A stretch of 64,000 bases of DNA from Vesta saturnalis (taxonomy: Eukaryota > Arthropoda > Insecta > Coleoptera > Lampyridae), in assembly GCA_036346205.1 (NCBI GenBank), contig JARFJB010001948.1, positions 859,501 to 923,500 of the forward strand. The letters are read 5' to 3'. Below, piece by piece: positions 24,201 to 39,200 of the stretch. Position numbers and translations under genes: made by a program. Position 1 is the stretch's first letter. Every line of letters begins with the position of its first letter. The notes under the pieces are model-generated. The model searched no databases, was not told where the DNA came from, and saw only the letters and a list, made by a program, of their open reading frames with translations.

Positions 24201-27200
24201 AAACTTTGTGCCATATGGCTATCTCACTTGCCGTATTCCCCTGCACCCCACTATCAACAAACTTAAAGTACTGTGTAGTGCTGACACCACAATGCATCCT
24301 CTGTAAACAGGAGTTTGTATGTGATATAATGGTGATATGAAATTTTATCGTTTAATGAACATGATTTTATTCAAACTTCGCAAGAAACCGATGCGTCACC
24401 TCTTTTATACTAGAGATTTGCAAGAGCTAATTTTATGAACGATTTTAAGTATATAAATAATTATATGTTCCCTCTTCTTAATTATATACTTGTTTATTGG
24501 TTTTAATGTCATTAAAACTTTGTAATTGCATATAGAAAAATAGAAATTAAAGCGTTTAAAATTAAAAAAAATGCTTTGATAAACAAGCCTCACTTCGTAA
24601 AATGTGATGTTTCGAGATTTTAGGTATAAAATCGAGATTACTATTTTTGTTGTACTTACATAAATATTGCACGTACTTAAAATAATTATGTACTTACCTA
24701 ACAAATCTATAAAAAATAATAATGATTTAAAACAATGAAATATAAGTAAACAAGAAAAATTAGCGGGCGATGTACCAATGCCTATACGCATACAACGTTA
24801 TAAGCGAAGCTTCCCATGAAACGTCCTTGACATGACTGAAAATTCCTGGAGCAAATGCAGCGAGCGGCGCCCTCAACGCTCCTATCCGCCAGAGCAAATA
24901 TTATGCACAAAACGCCTTGCCCTTTCACGAGTCTCTATAAGTTTTCAGTTAATGGTATTACGTAACTCTTAACAACGGAGGAAGAGGCAAAAACTATCCA
25001 TGCAAGTAAAATAATGGAGTGGCATAAGAAATTTGGAAAAAAAGGAAAAGGTCACGTATTTCATTCCCTCCCCAAGAGGGAAGGCGGGCTGCTCGAGCTT
25101 TCCGAGCTCCTTCAGCCACAATCATGGATTCCCAGCATACATACATACATTACGTGGGATTAACGATGGGTGTGGTCAGGATAGGATCGGAAGGGACGGA
25201 GTTAGGGTTCTGAGGGGGAAAATACTACCCCAGCATTCGCCTAAGCAGCCGCACATGGTGTGCATATAGGCAGTGACCATGCCGCTACATGTGTATGAGG
25301 AAAACCCCCTGAAAAAACGTCATACAAGGTAGACGGTAACGGGAATTGAACCCATTACCTCCCGAATGCTAAGCAGGCCGTGTCACCACTACGCTACCTG
25401 CTCGGTTAGAAATTGGGACATTTAAATAAAGATGACATTAAACTAGCTTTGAAAAACTCATTATTAAAAGGACATAATTTAACAAGAGTCGAAATTTAGA
25501 CGAGTGTAAAACATGCATAAAAGGAAAAATGTCTTGACTACCATTTAAATCCCCTGAAAAACATAATCTAAAGATGTTAGAAGTGATGTATGCAGACCCA
25601 GGCAGACTGAAACCTTGGCTGGTTCTAAATATTTCATAACATTCATTGTCGAAAGCACTAGATGTTGCGAAGTATACTTCATAAAACATAAAAATTTTTA
25701 ACAAATTTCAAGAATACAAGAATGAAGTAGAAAACTTATATGGAAAAATAAAAAACCAGCAGACAGATAATGGCAAAGAATACTGCAACAAAGAATTCGA
25801 CGAATATTTGAAGAAACATGGCATTAGAAGAAGATTAACAACTCCATACACTCCTCAACAAAATGGAATTACCGAAAGAAAGAGCAGGTCACTACTAGAA
25901 AAAGCAAGATGTCTTATGATCGAATCAAACGTTCCAGAAAAATTGTGGGCGCTACTGCAAATTATTTAAGTAACAGACGCCCTACAAATGCCCTAAACGG
26001 AGAAACGCCGTACAAAAGATGGGTTGGACGCATTCCTTCAGAAAATCATCTTCGAATAGCTAGTTCAAAGGCATTTGTGTTAAACAAAACCAGAAGAGGA
26101 AAATTTTATCAGAAAACTATGAATGGAGTTTTCTAATCGTATGCCAGAAACGCAAAAGCATACAGAATCTACATACCAGAAAAAAATGATGTTATTAGTC
26201 AAGATGTGAAAATCATAAATTCCATGTTTTATGAAAAAAACAGAGGAAGTTAAACCAAATAGGCCTCTAAAAATTTAAGTAGAACAAAATTTCAAAGAAC
26301 ACACTCCAAGGCCAGAAATAATAGTCATGAAAGAAGAGTTCATTGAAACGGTTCCTCTAGAAGATGACACAGATGAAAATTACACATCACAGGCAGAAAA
26401 GGGTGAAAATTCCACTCCAAATGACACATCGATAATGAACACACCAAGTACTTACACTAGACAGACTCGGGAACGAAGAATGCCTATGTGGATGAAAGAT
26501 TATGTGTTAGAGGATGAAGAGGGCGAGTTGTGATAATTTGTCAGCATGAATCTGAACTGACAGATGAATCAGAATGGCAGGAAGCTATTAAAAATGAAAT
26601 AAAAGCCCAAATTAAAAATGAAACTTGGAAAATCGTTAAGAAAGAAAATCAGAAAAGTGTTGTTGACTTCGAGCTTGCCCTAAAAACGAAAATTGATCAA
26701 AATAATTCAGTAAAGAAAAAAGCAAGATTGGTGGCAAGAGGTTTTAAACAAAAATTCGGAATTGACTATGATGAAACCTATTCTCCAGTAGTTAAATTGA
26801 ATCAACTAGATGTAACGACAGCTTATTTGAATGGTGATTTGGATAAACGAATTTTTATCTTATCCATTTTGCAACAAATGCATTATTAATAAGTCACCCA
26901 CTTATTACACGGGCACGATGTAAAAATGCATGTCCCTAATTTGAGTGAGCGGGACATCTTCAAGGAGTCCAAATAGTTTATTATCCACGAAATTCAAGTA
27001 CAAATTCGAATTTAGAACAACGTCGAAGAAAAAGGGACCAACAACTGAAGTACCGAATATGCCTGCCCAAACATTAATCGACCATTTCTCTTGGCTATGA
27101 ACTCAGAAATAGTGAGGGTTTTAATCAGAGTAATAATGGAAATTGGACTGGTTAACAAATTGCGGTGGAAGTTGCACCCATCTGTAAACATTATCCAAAA

Positions 27201-30200
27201 ATTGTACATTTTCATTTATCTTTGTGCTACACAGTTGCAAAGATTAATCCTGTTTTGAAAATCGGTTTCCTTGATTTATTCTTTTTATTTTATTTTCTAA
27301 TTTAGCTTGTACCTTTGTTGTTTGTTTATTTTCCACGGGTTACTAGATATACAAAATAAAAATAGAAAAATATGGCAAATTAATTAGAAATTGTGAAATT
27401 AAAAGAAGAAATCTACCGAAGTTAGATACCAACTAATTTATATCGTTAAAAAAGTAAAAATGACGGAAAAATGAAAAATGGACGTTCTATTTGAAAAAAT
27501 CAAGTTACAATTGATTGAAATTTTCGAAATTGACAAAGTAATTTCCCTAAACACAAGAAGAATTCGAATTTGAGAATCCGGTACACTAGTACATTTCATG
27601 TCTAGTAACGTCACAGAGTCATGATCTTCTACGTTTTGTGATCACAGCGATATTTAGTTTTTTCAGACATCCACTTTTTGTAAAAATGACGAATTGCGGC
27701 TAAAGGATTCGTTTTAGGTACTATGTGTGATACATAAGGTCGCATCCAAATATGCAATAATATGCAGAGGATTAAATTTAAAAAAATGTAACTTTGATAT
27801 AAATCGCCCTGTATAAACTTTGCGATTCAAGTGAAAATATTTTAGGTTTGTAGCCTTAGGGATACCCCACCACATCCCATCAACAAACTTTAGAAATATT
27901 CCTTAAACCCACAATACTTCACCCGCGCACTATTAGATCACCCTGTATAGTAGACTGGGTACAAGATTTTCTTATGACATAAATAAATGTTAAAAAGTAG
28001 AACATTAAAAGAATACATAAATTCTCTCCATAATGAATAATGTACAAAATGGTAGTGTCGACATGTTTTGTTGCTCTGGAGATATGTCGAATTAGAAATA
28101 AATCTAATTTTTAAGCTTATCTTTTTAGTACTAGATATCTTTGTGTTATGAAATCGCAACTTTATTTCATGTGACCACAGAACTACAAGGTGTGTATTTG
28201 AGTTGATCTTAGAACAGTTGCCATTGTTACAGCTCTTATTAAATAGTAATTAAACAAACCATACGTAATGACCTATGTCATGCCAAATAAATAATTAAAG
28301 GAAATTTAATGCCTTGACATATTTAAGTGTAATTTATTTAAAGTTCAATATATGCAAAGAATAATTATATTACAAAAGTTAACACATCCTTTTCAATTAT
28401 GTTGTAACAATAAACTTAAAGTACCAAATTTTTAGTCAGTATCCGTATCAGAAAGTTCAGAATAATTCCTCACATTAATCACCATCTCATCAACTGTAAT
28501 ATCCAACATTTCTTCGTGTTTGTACCACTGCTTTACAATATTTTTTGTATGCTACACACAATTAGACCAAACGGTTTGGTTACATTGTTGTAATGCCTCG
28601 TTCCACATTGCAATAACATTTGCGTCTTTATAGCCATCTCTTCCTATGTGTTTATAGTAGTACCCTTTTGCATGTGCCCATATGAGTTGAATTGCATTAA
28701 AATCACAATGATACGGTGGCACTCATAACACTTCATGTCCATAGCTTCTAATCATTTCATCTACCTCATACCTTTTCTCTATTTGCCGAGATTTAATTAG
28801 TGAATAAAGTTCAGTTTAAATAGTGTGGCTTCATAACAGATATTTTTTTGTGTTAACTATGTTAGACTTTGTCCAGGATGATGTTGGTACCTTCTCGAGT
28901 AACATTGTGTGGTACGGTGCATTGTCCATAATAATTAATGAAGGCTCTTCTAAATCATTTAACAAATGCTTAATAATCCATTTTTTAAACAGCTTTTCAT
29001 TCATTTCACCATGATAATCTTTTTTTAATGATTTTGAAGCAAGTAATAGGGATGCATTCTCTATAAATCCTGTGGTGCAAACTGCATTAATAACAATGAA
29101 CCATTTACGATCATAGCCTTGAGGTATCCGTACACTCTTTACACCTTCATCTTGCCACGACTGGTATTCGACTAGGCGAATTTATCTCTTAAATGTATTG
29201 TTTGAGAAAATGGGTTCGCATTTGTGCTATATGTTGTTTTTCCAATAAAGCTCTATGATTAGAGTCTTTTTTGAACTTGAATCCTAATGTGCATAATGCA
29301 CGATTTAAACGTCTATCACTTAATAAAACATGACTATCATGGAGTTCAACATTTAAAGCTCCAACTGTGACATGCTTTTCTGTAAATAAAACCATTTCAG
29401 ATATGTTAGATTGTACTCACTTTGTGCATACATGTCGTACAATGTATTCCTAATGCACATTTTGGATGTTTCTGGCAGATCGTTCGATTTAATTTTTTTA
29501 CGAGGTCGTTTTTTACCTGGACTGGATAAAATTGTATTCGATCTACTGTCAGACTTGATATTCTTCGCTGTGGCCACAGATATACCCAAAGCATTTGCCA
29601 CACACTGTAATCTTGCAATTACAATAGTGAAATAAAAATAAATATTACCTACCTCTTGAATGCACGATAGTGATATTAAAGGACCTCCATTTTCTTTCTC
29701 CCTTTCAAAATATTCCAATAAATTTAACATAAACTGCTGCGCTTGTGTATGCAATGTTTTACCTTTTGCAGTCATTACTGCTACAATGTTTCACACGTAA
29801 AGTAAGATATTTGAAATGGTAAAGGGAAGAGTTCTGTGTTCATTACATGTTGAAAAATTCTTAAAATAGAATCAAGTTAACTTTGGTCATTGCACAATAT
29901 TTATTTGTAAGCCATTTTTTATACCTTACAAATGAAAAGTAATAACAATTGAACAAAAAAATGTTGGTAATGACCACCTCACGCTTCTATGCTCTTCTTC
30001 TCATCGAGTGACGAACTCTATCGAAAATTCCATGAGTGTTATGTATAGTTTCACATTCGTCAACAATTCTATTCCTTAGCTGTTCCACTGTCTCGATTGA
30101 TGTAGTATAAACTAACGATTTTAGGTGTCCCCACAAATAAAAATCTAGACTGTTCAAGTCAGGCGATCTAGGTGGCCAGAATTGTGGTCCTCCACGACCT

Positions 30201-33200
30201 ATCCAACGATTTTGATAAGCTCCATTCAAACACCCACGACCCAATATGGGCTGGAGCACCACCATGCATGAAGCAATGTTGTTGCCGTAACTGATGAGGA
30301 ACATCTTCAACAAGTAAAAATAAACCGTTTTATAGAAAATTACTGTACGATTGTCCGTTAGAGGATTTTCTTCGGCGCAGTTATGATTATTCTGGAAATT
30401 AATTATTGCTTTTCTGGAAAAATGCACTTCGTCCGTAAACATAACGATGGAATCAAAGTGAGGATTTTCTGCAAGTTTGTAAAATACCATCTACACAATT
30501 GCATACGCGGTTTAAAATTTCTTGGAAGAAGTGCCTGAACCCTTTGTACGTGGTGCAGAGAATCCTCAAAATTTCCCATACCTTTTTATAGCAAATATGT
30601 ATTTCCCTACCCATTTTTCGCGTACTAGTTTCTGGATTCGACTGCATGTAGGACAGACTCCTCAATTGCCGAAGTTCGAATTGTACGATGTCTTCCCCCG
30701 AAGGTATTACATTTGAAACTGCCAGATTTAGTCAGACGGCAATTAATGTTTATGAAAACACGATAAGGATATCTTTCTTGATACGGTCGCCGGGCCTACG
30801 CAGTATTACCATCGACAAGACCATAAAGGAAATCAATTTGAATAATTGGAATAATTATTTACCACTTTTTAGTAGCAAAATCTACCTTTTAGCCATAGGA
30901 AAAATAATAACAAACTGTCACGGAATGTCAAAAACATCATGTTCATAAGATCAACACATTTCCTAGCAACTTGATTTTATTTTAACAATTTTTCGACGTG
31001 CAAAGAACTTTCATTATTTTTTTCTCGAAAACGAAGTAAGATACGAATAAATATCAAGAGACTAAAAAGTTGTATTTTTGGCCGCTTAATCCGACAAAAA
31101 TATAAATTTTTTTAAATGTCTGTCACACACTTTTTTTGTCAATATTATTTATGAGACACCCCCGGGACGCCACCGGAACTTATAATTATCATCCAGTTAG
31201 TGATAACTTAATGTATTATCACAATAAACAACTGCCAAACTTCAACAAAATCGTCAAAAATATTTCTGACATTAATAAAAAAACCGTTTTTTTTTAACTT
31301 TGACCCTCGGTTTCTTGAAAACCAGACTTTCTAAGATACATGTTTATGTGAACTTTTCTACTTGAATTTGGTTCAGGAATGCTCCCTTGGAATTATGTCC
31401 TATCACCTGTGCAGTGTGTCCGGATAAGGGTACGGCTCTTACCTCGACAATGGTAGGACCTAGAGGTTTGGGGAAACATCTTTATAAGTAAAGCAAGTAA
31501 GAGAAAGGCTGGAAATTATTTAGAAGTTCGTAACTCGACCAATAGGGGGCGTACTTGTACGAAGAAACAAAATTCATGCTATCTCGGAAAATTGGTTCAT
31601 GAGCTCTAACTTTGAAAATATCATTTAAGAGCTTGGATGATACCGCATCATTTTGCTTTGCGACATTTTTCCGTATCTCATAATAAAGGAGGGGGAGGTA
31701 AATGCATTTTCCAATATTTACATTTTAATATCTCCTGAACCACTCAACGGATTCGAATATTCTCGTTTGAAAGAGCAATTTATATTTTTTTGAAGGACGT
31801 TTTTTGTTGCAGCATTTAGTTTTAAACAAATAAACTAGAGGGCGTTCTCTACAGGGATTAGCCATTTTTGTGATTTTTTGGAAAAAGCTAAATAGAACGG
31901 TACCATTTATTTGGCAGACCGTTACGCGGTTTAAAATTTACCCAAATTTTAGATATCTTCATCCATTCTGGATGTATACGAGAAAATGTTAAAAATTTAA
32001 ATACCGCAGTCGGAACAAGTTACCTTGGCGGGGAGAACAAATCACATATCCATCGTAACTGACGTAATTTAAACTACGGTTCGATTTTCTCCCCACTAAG
32101 TAACAATGCCTGCCTTTACATTTTATCCAGGATTAGGACTTATTCAAAACTTAATTTTGGAGCGTGTTTAAAAGTCAACGGAACATCAGTAATAACAATA
32201 AAAAGGAAGCAGAAAAATCTTAAACCTACTTACAAGAAGAAAGTTTAGCCAGAAATAGCTCAAACATTTTTACATCTCTAAGATCAAACTGTCTGTCAAC
32301 CTCTGACTTCTATCCTGTCGCTTGTTCTCTTATATAGATCCCGGTATCCATTTACCAAAATGTCATCAATAAAACCAAATCAACCTATCCCCCAGGAGTT
32401 CTCTATCGCGCGTCTTTGCCCCACACAAAGCTGAAGCGACCCTCACGTAGCGGCTAGGAACACTACTCGTTATCTTGATATTTTTACAAAAATTGTAATA
32501 ATTTCTCGAAACATTCAAATTTCGCATCTATACTCACTCCGCACCACATTCAAATCTAGGTTCAACTTTTTATGAAACTTATGTGCGCGAACATTTCTTC
32601 CGCAAAATTCAGTAAATTTAAACACCATTTGTGCTTGAGCATGCATCATTGTGGAATACTATGAGCAAAAATATACAGACATATTTTTCCTCTGTGCTTT
32701 AATATAGTAGCAACATATCATAAACTCACACGCCATCCAGCAATTTTAAACTCTGCATTCCTTAAAGTGCCGTAGCCAAATACAGTAGTATTCATTACCG
32801 TCTAAATAGGGTTGTTGCTAAGATTATTTCTCATTCAAATTTAATACTTCCGACTCAAATATTTATACCACATTTAAATATGGTTTTACGTAATGCTCAA
32901 CGCTTTACACGCGTAGCTTTTACACCAACTTTACATTATGTTCAATTTCACATGCAAGCTCATGTTCGTACTTTATCAAATCGTTCTACGCACAACAGAA
33001 GACTGGTTATAGCCAGTGCGTCAAACTAATCTCACCGAAAGGAGTAATAAAAATGTATAATTTAGAAAACTCCATCTATTGCAATAATCCAAAAACCACA
33101 ACTAGGCAAATAATTTGATCCTTTAACTTTAGACCTAATTACATCTATGTTTGTTCCTATTTACATCTAAATTTGGGAATCGATAATGAGAACGCTTAAT

Positions 33201-36200
33201 TGCTTTATTAATATTTCAAGGATCTAAACAGACTAATATAACCATTTTTGTTCAGTTGTGATAACAATACTATTTACCCACATTATTCACTCTATTTTAC
33301 TGGACAAATAATTTGAAGGTCTTTGCATTCGTTTAAGTTCTGCGTTAAGTGCATCATATAATTTAAAGGTATTTTTATTAACGGCTCCTTAATAGAATTT
33401 ATACCTATGTCTACAAGTAAATTACATTCCTGTTCGATTAATACTAATCCACTAAATACTTCTTTGTAATCATTAATTAATGATGGCATTGATATTCTTT
33501 GACTATTATCAGAGATATTATAATTAATTCTCTTTATAAGTTTGAGATCAAGACAAGGTAGTAGGCAAAGAATAGATTTACAATTTTAGTAATACGAAAT
33601 ATGGAAATGTAAACTTTCACCATTATTACACTTATTAAAATAATATAACTGTAAGTGTTATCGAAAGGTTTAGATTGTGTAACTTATGTATAAAAATATA
33701 CCATAAAGAACCCATAAAAGATAAGTATTTTAATATCAGTAATATGAAATTTAATTATTATTACAACACGACAATTCCATTCTATTTGTCCAACCAGCTC
33801 TAACCAGCTAAATGTTAAGATTTTGCTATTGCTTACTTCTTGTGATATTTTAAGGCAATTAAGGCAGGTTAAACTCATATTTGTTTCAGCACCTTTATCT
33901 AATTTAAATATTATTTTAACATTAATTATTATTGGTATTTTCCAAGAGACCCAATACAAATATTTAGTAGATACAGATTCTACACATAAAATGGAACCTA
34001 ATAATAATCCATTCTCAGATAAAAGAGATACAGATTTAATATTACTGTTCTTAAATTTATTTTTGAAAGATAAATTAGCGAAATGGTCAACTTTGTGAAA
34101 ATAATTACACTGTACCTTTTCATCTGGACAGAGGTTGTGATGAAGCTGACCACATCTTGAGCGTACACTTTGCTTTGGACTGTTGACTTTTATCGTATTT
34201 TATGGTTATTTCCAATTACTGCTTTTGATGGAGCTCTACTTGTATAACCCATTGATTTAACCCTTTTAATATGGATTTTCTACAACAAAACGAATTACGG
34301 TAACTTACAGTGTCTAATTTTGACTTCGGAATTTCAAAAACTTTGTCTAGTGTGATAGAACCAGATATTATTTTTTACTTACTATCTGTAAATGACGAAT
34401 TAAGACCACAAGTAAAAACACCTTTAACCAGACTTTCTTGAACATCTTTAAACTCACAAGTTAGACTTAAATTGGTTAAGACTAAGATAATTTTCTAGAA
34501 ACTCCTTTTTGTTGTCGTCCTGTAGTTGTGACGTTCAGCAGATTTTTTTAGGTATAAAAAGATTTTTCTGTTTCATTATTAATCCCTTATATATTACACT
34601 AGCGTGGAGCTTCGTTCTGCGCTGTGGTCACAGCACACCTCAATAACCGTTTACGATATTTATTTAAAGGTAAAATTTTTCTTATAAAAAAATATAGCGG
34701 ATACCCTATTTAAAAATATAGATTTTAAAAATTTCAAAATTCGGAAAAATCAAAATCATGAATGAATCGAATGTGCCTATTTTATTGGTCTAAAACCATC
34801 TTCGCATTATTGCCTTTCTAATGAAACCTTTTTTGAGCACATCGGTTGGATGGTTTCAAAGTCTATAATGGACATAGGTAGAAACAATTTTTGTGTATAT
34901 CACTTTTTCCATTCGTAAGACAGATTTGCATGTGACAGATTCATTTTTGGAATTGTGTTGAAAACGTACGCAGAGGAATTATTTTTGATGAAATTAATGC
35001 CTGAATCTTCATTGGACAGTGTACAGGGTGTCCCAACGATAGAGTAAAGTAAGTTTATGGTTAACTAGAATTATTTGTGTAAATATTGTATGGACCATGG
35101 GGTAGAGGTAAGAAGTGTGCATTTTTTTAAAATATTGGAAGTTATACAGGGTGTGCCAGAAAAGCAGGACGTGAAAAAGTATGATTTTTTTAAATAGAAC
35201 ACCCCGTATTTGATTTTAGTTTTTAATTCTACGTGTCCATACAAACATATTTTGTCATACAAAAGATTGGCTGAAAGTTTTTAGTTCTTGAGATATTCGC
35301 GTTTAAAGATTATTATTATTATTATTTCTAATTTTCTCAACAGGGTGTTTGTTATAACCATTCAAATTTGAAAATTCTCAAATTAAAAAAAAACAGTTTT
35401 TTTTTAATTGCACACCCTATATATTTTTATTTCATTTTATTCGGGATTAAAAAATCTATCATTTTTGTCAAATATATCCTATATCTATCTTTGATAGTTT
35501 TCGAGGAATTTCGATTTTTCTCACTAGATACGTTACATACGATACTATAACATTAGTGTGGATCGTGGTAGCCATGGAAAACAATTGCGACGAAATAAAA
35601 CAAACCACCTAATTGAGAATATTAACAGTTTTTATTAATGAGAAACAGTAATTCAATAATTATTCAACATTGCGTCTTAGTAAATGCTCAAATAGACGGC
35701 CTTCTTGCTGAATACACATATTGAGCCTTTTTCTCATGTTCTGTCTCACTTCGGATAACATAAGAGGGTCACTGTGCGACAAGCTTCGAATTCTATTTTT
35801 CATGTCCTCCCTTGTTGTAGGTTTAATAATATACACCGATCTTTTATGTATCCCCATAGGAAAAATCCAGTGGAGTTAAATCGCATGACCTGGGTGGCCA
35901 TAATATAAAGCCATTACGTCCTATCCATTTCTCCGGGTATTGCTGGTTCAAGAATTCCTTACGTCCCGATAAAATGTGGAGGTGCACCATCCTGTTGCAA
36001 CCACATATTTAGTCGTCCTTCTAAATTGATATCCTCAAGTAACACAGGCAATTCTTCACGTAAGAAATGCAAATAGCTGCGGCCCGTTAAGGGATCATCA
36101 AAAAAATAGGGACCGATAATTTGGTCATTAAGTATACCACACCACACATTTAGTGACCAATGATTTTGGTTTTGAACTTCTCGTAGCCAAAATGGATTAT

Positions 36201-39200
36201 CAATGGCGTAATAGTGCATATTATGCCGATTTACAGCCCCATTACTTTTAAACGTCGCCTCATCGGAAAACATTATGGAGCACAAAAGTTGTTATTTAAT
36301 TGCAGCCGTTGATTAATGATATTGCAGAATTCAATTCGTCTTGCAAAATCCTCTTCTCGCAATTCTTGATGAAGCTCAATGTGATAGGGATGGTACTTAT
36401 ACTTCAGCGTTGTTCGATTCACGTTTGATTTGGAGGTATCACATATCGTCGCTAATGTTCTAGAACTCACTTGGGGATTTTCTTGAATATTTAATAATAT
36501 TTCAAGTTCTTTTTCTTCATTAGCTGCCCTTTTATTAACAACTTTACGTTTGAAGTATTTAACACTACCGCTAGAATCAAATCTATCCATCAAATTTTCC
36601 AAGCCAACAGTAGTAGGTATTCGACGTTGAGGATATTTCATTTTGTAGATTCGTTGTGCCAATAAAGGGTTTTTTTCAGCCTCGCCCAACAGGTATATCA
36701 TATCAATTAATTCATTTGTCGAATAATCCATAATTGATACAAGAATTGATAACAAGTTAAATGCGAAAACGACAAATTTAATATGTGTTTATTTTGACAA
36801 GTAGGAAACCTTTGTATCTTAGTAACGCAATTATTATTTTCCATGGCTACCAAGATCCATGCAATGCAATGTTATCGAAAATAAAGTAGCTAGTGTGAAA
36901 AATCGAAATTACTCGAAAACTATCAAAGATAGATATAGGATATATTTGACAAAAATGATAGATTTTTAATCCCGAATAAAATGAAATAAAATATATAGGG
37001 TGTGCAATTAAAAAACTGATTTTTTTTTAATTTGAGAATTTTCAAATTTGAATGGTTATAACAAACACCCTGTTGAGAAAATTAGAAATACTACTCGGTC
37101 TAAACGTTAGTATAATATCACTCATTTTTCACACGAAATATCAATTTTTTTTATTGTGAAATAACGGAACAATTGCCCATTCATCAACCCCACGAAAATG
37201 ACCATAATAATCTTTAAACGCGAATATCTCAAGAACTAAAAACTTTCAGCCAATCTTTTGTATGACAAAATATGTTTGTATGGACACGTAGAATTAAAAA
37301 CTTACTTTACTCTATCGTTGGGACACCCTGTACATTTTTTCCTGACTATAGTTTTTTTTTAACTTCGTACATGTTACGTATTTATTATTAGAACAAATTA
37401 CATCTCTCCTCATCTGTAGTATCAATCAATGGTAATCTATAATATTTATTAACACTAGCAACTCACTTTACAATTAAACACATAACTTATCTATACGCAG
37501 ATCATCAGTACATAGAGCAATGTCATTGCCATTAATCAAAACAAATTTCTATAAATAAATATAACTACAAATAGCACAAGCAAGTGGTTACATTTCACAT
37601 ATAATCGACACTTAGTTAAAAAGATGGATACAAATTATCTATCAAAAACATTACGCTGTTAACACAGAACCAATAGAAAATACAATAGAGCGTCGATTAT
37701 CCGAACGTCGGTTAAATGAACGACTGCTTAACAGAAATGCTAGTCCTCCTCGCGCTCACGCGTTCTGCTCTTCTCGCGGCATTCTCGTCCCGCCAAACCT
37801 GTCCCGAATTATCAAAACGTAAACGCTTAGTAACCGTTAGCGCTCTGTTGTTGTCGGCTGCGTCGATTTTGACGCGTAAAATTGATACATATTCAAAATG
37901 CTTAAACGTAAACGTGTAGCTCTTTCTGTGAGAGATAAACACGAAATTAATAAACAGATACAAGACGAAATATTGTCTATAGATTTTTTAGCAGCCGATT
38001 CTTTCAAAGTCAAATTAACAGGGCGTATTGAAAGATGAAGAATATGCCGACGAAACTGGGCTCAATTGGAAGGTTTACCATGAAAAACTCTTCATGGCAT
38101 GAATTAGCAGCACATGGTTCTAAAGTAAGCAAGGATCGTATCACTGCTTTAGCTTGTGCTAAGGTCACTGGTAGCCACCGATCACCTATGCTCATTGGTA
38201 AAATAAAAAAACCACGTTTCTTCAAACATGCTAACATGTCTGTGATGTCTATTGTTTACACATCGCAAAGAATGCCCGGATGGACAGTACAATTTTCACT
38301 GAATGGTTTTCTGCAAGCACTCTTGATACCCTATGTGAAAGTGAAAACCCATCAGTTAAAGATAAGGCTCCAACTCGTCCATCATGTGTCATCTTACGCG
38401 AAAAGGATGAGTTTATAAAAGTGATGTTTCTTCCACCTAACGTAACGTCCTTATTACTGCTTACGGATCAAGGCATTATTGAGAATAACGGAGAAGGCTG
38501 GAACAATATTTTAAGTATTGCGGAAAATTCTAAAAGTAAAAGTGAGAATGGGGCACTCGAATGTTATGAAGTATGCGTTCAATAATGGATGAGTGTTGAT
38601 ACTGCAGATCTAGGGCACAAAATCTTGAAGGTTAGCGAAATTGTAGTTCTCGTGGCTGATAAAGCTGACGCCGTTCGATTATCCAAATAAATCGGTTTTC
38701 CGAACAGCCCTGTCCCCCGATTACTTCGTATAATCGACGCGATACTGTAAATACAATTTCATATTTTAGAAAAGATAACGCACATATTACAAAGGAACAA
38801 AAAATACACAGTCGCATTTAAAACTAATACCAGTGTTCTTAAATGATTATGTTATGCCAAAGATCCAACTAACGACATTAGTACATTAAAGTGCACGCCA
38901 TGCAATTCTGTTTATGTTGACAATTACTTACAAATTTATATTAGATACAAAGAAAACGTTAGATGTTACTAATATAACAAAGATAAATCAAATTACGTCA
39001 AACATTTACTAGTAGATTATCACCTTATGACTTCACCAGAAAATAAGACAAATTAGATCTTTTACAAGCATTTATAAATATAAGCAGAAAGTATCTTTAA
39101 AGAACGAACAGGTTGATCTTATATTTATTCATCTTTACGGGACATTTTAAACAGCGTTATAATTTACATCAATTTTGACTATTATTCTAATCATTTGTCC

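Larger units (their letters stand above)
23062..26885 (+). mobile_element. Copia copy 2: LTR end to start of RT, plus strand, nested insertions
   Basis: Same family as copy 1, head to head with it. About 30 bp of LTR end at 23062-23091. The primer site is followed by gag from about 23168 (MSGSTYKIETLGKDNYDTW) with UBN2-type features and a degraded zinc knuckle near 23805. The protease region runs to 24171 (LSTNLLSIAKITNNGYS). Coding is interrupted at 24172-24940 and resumes before WHKKFG at 25019-25037. A SINE then splits the integrase zinc finger. Integrase continues from 25408 with DNG near 25770 and PYTPQQNGITER near 25850. RT begins at about 26570 (SEWQEAIKNEIKAQ) and stops near 26880, where a mariner fragment abuts. 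Multiple stops, dead. About 1 kb is shared with copy 1 at roughly 90% identity. Confidence 0.85.

Noticed and set aside
29411..29635. Plus-strand open frame opposite the IS630-type transposase
   Set aside because: Antisense shadow of the helix-turn-helix region on the minus strand.
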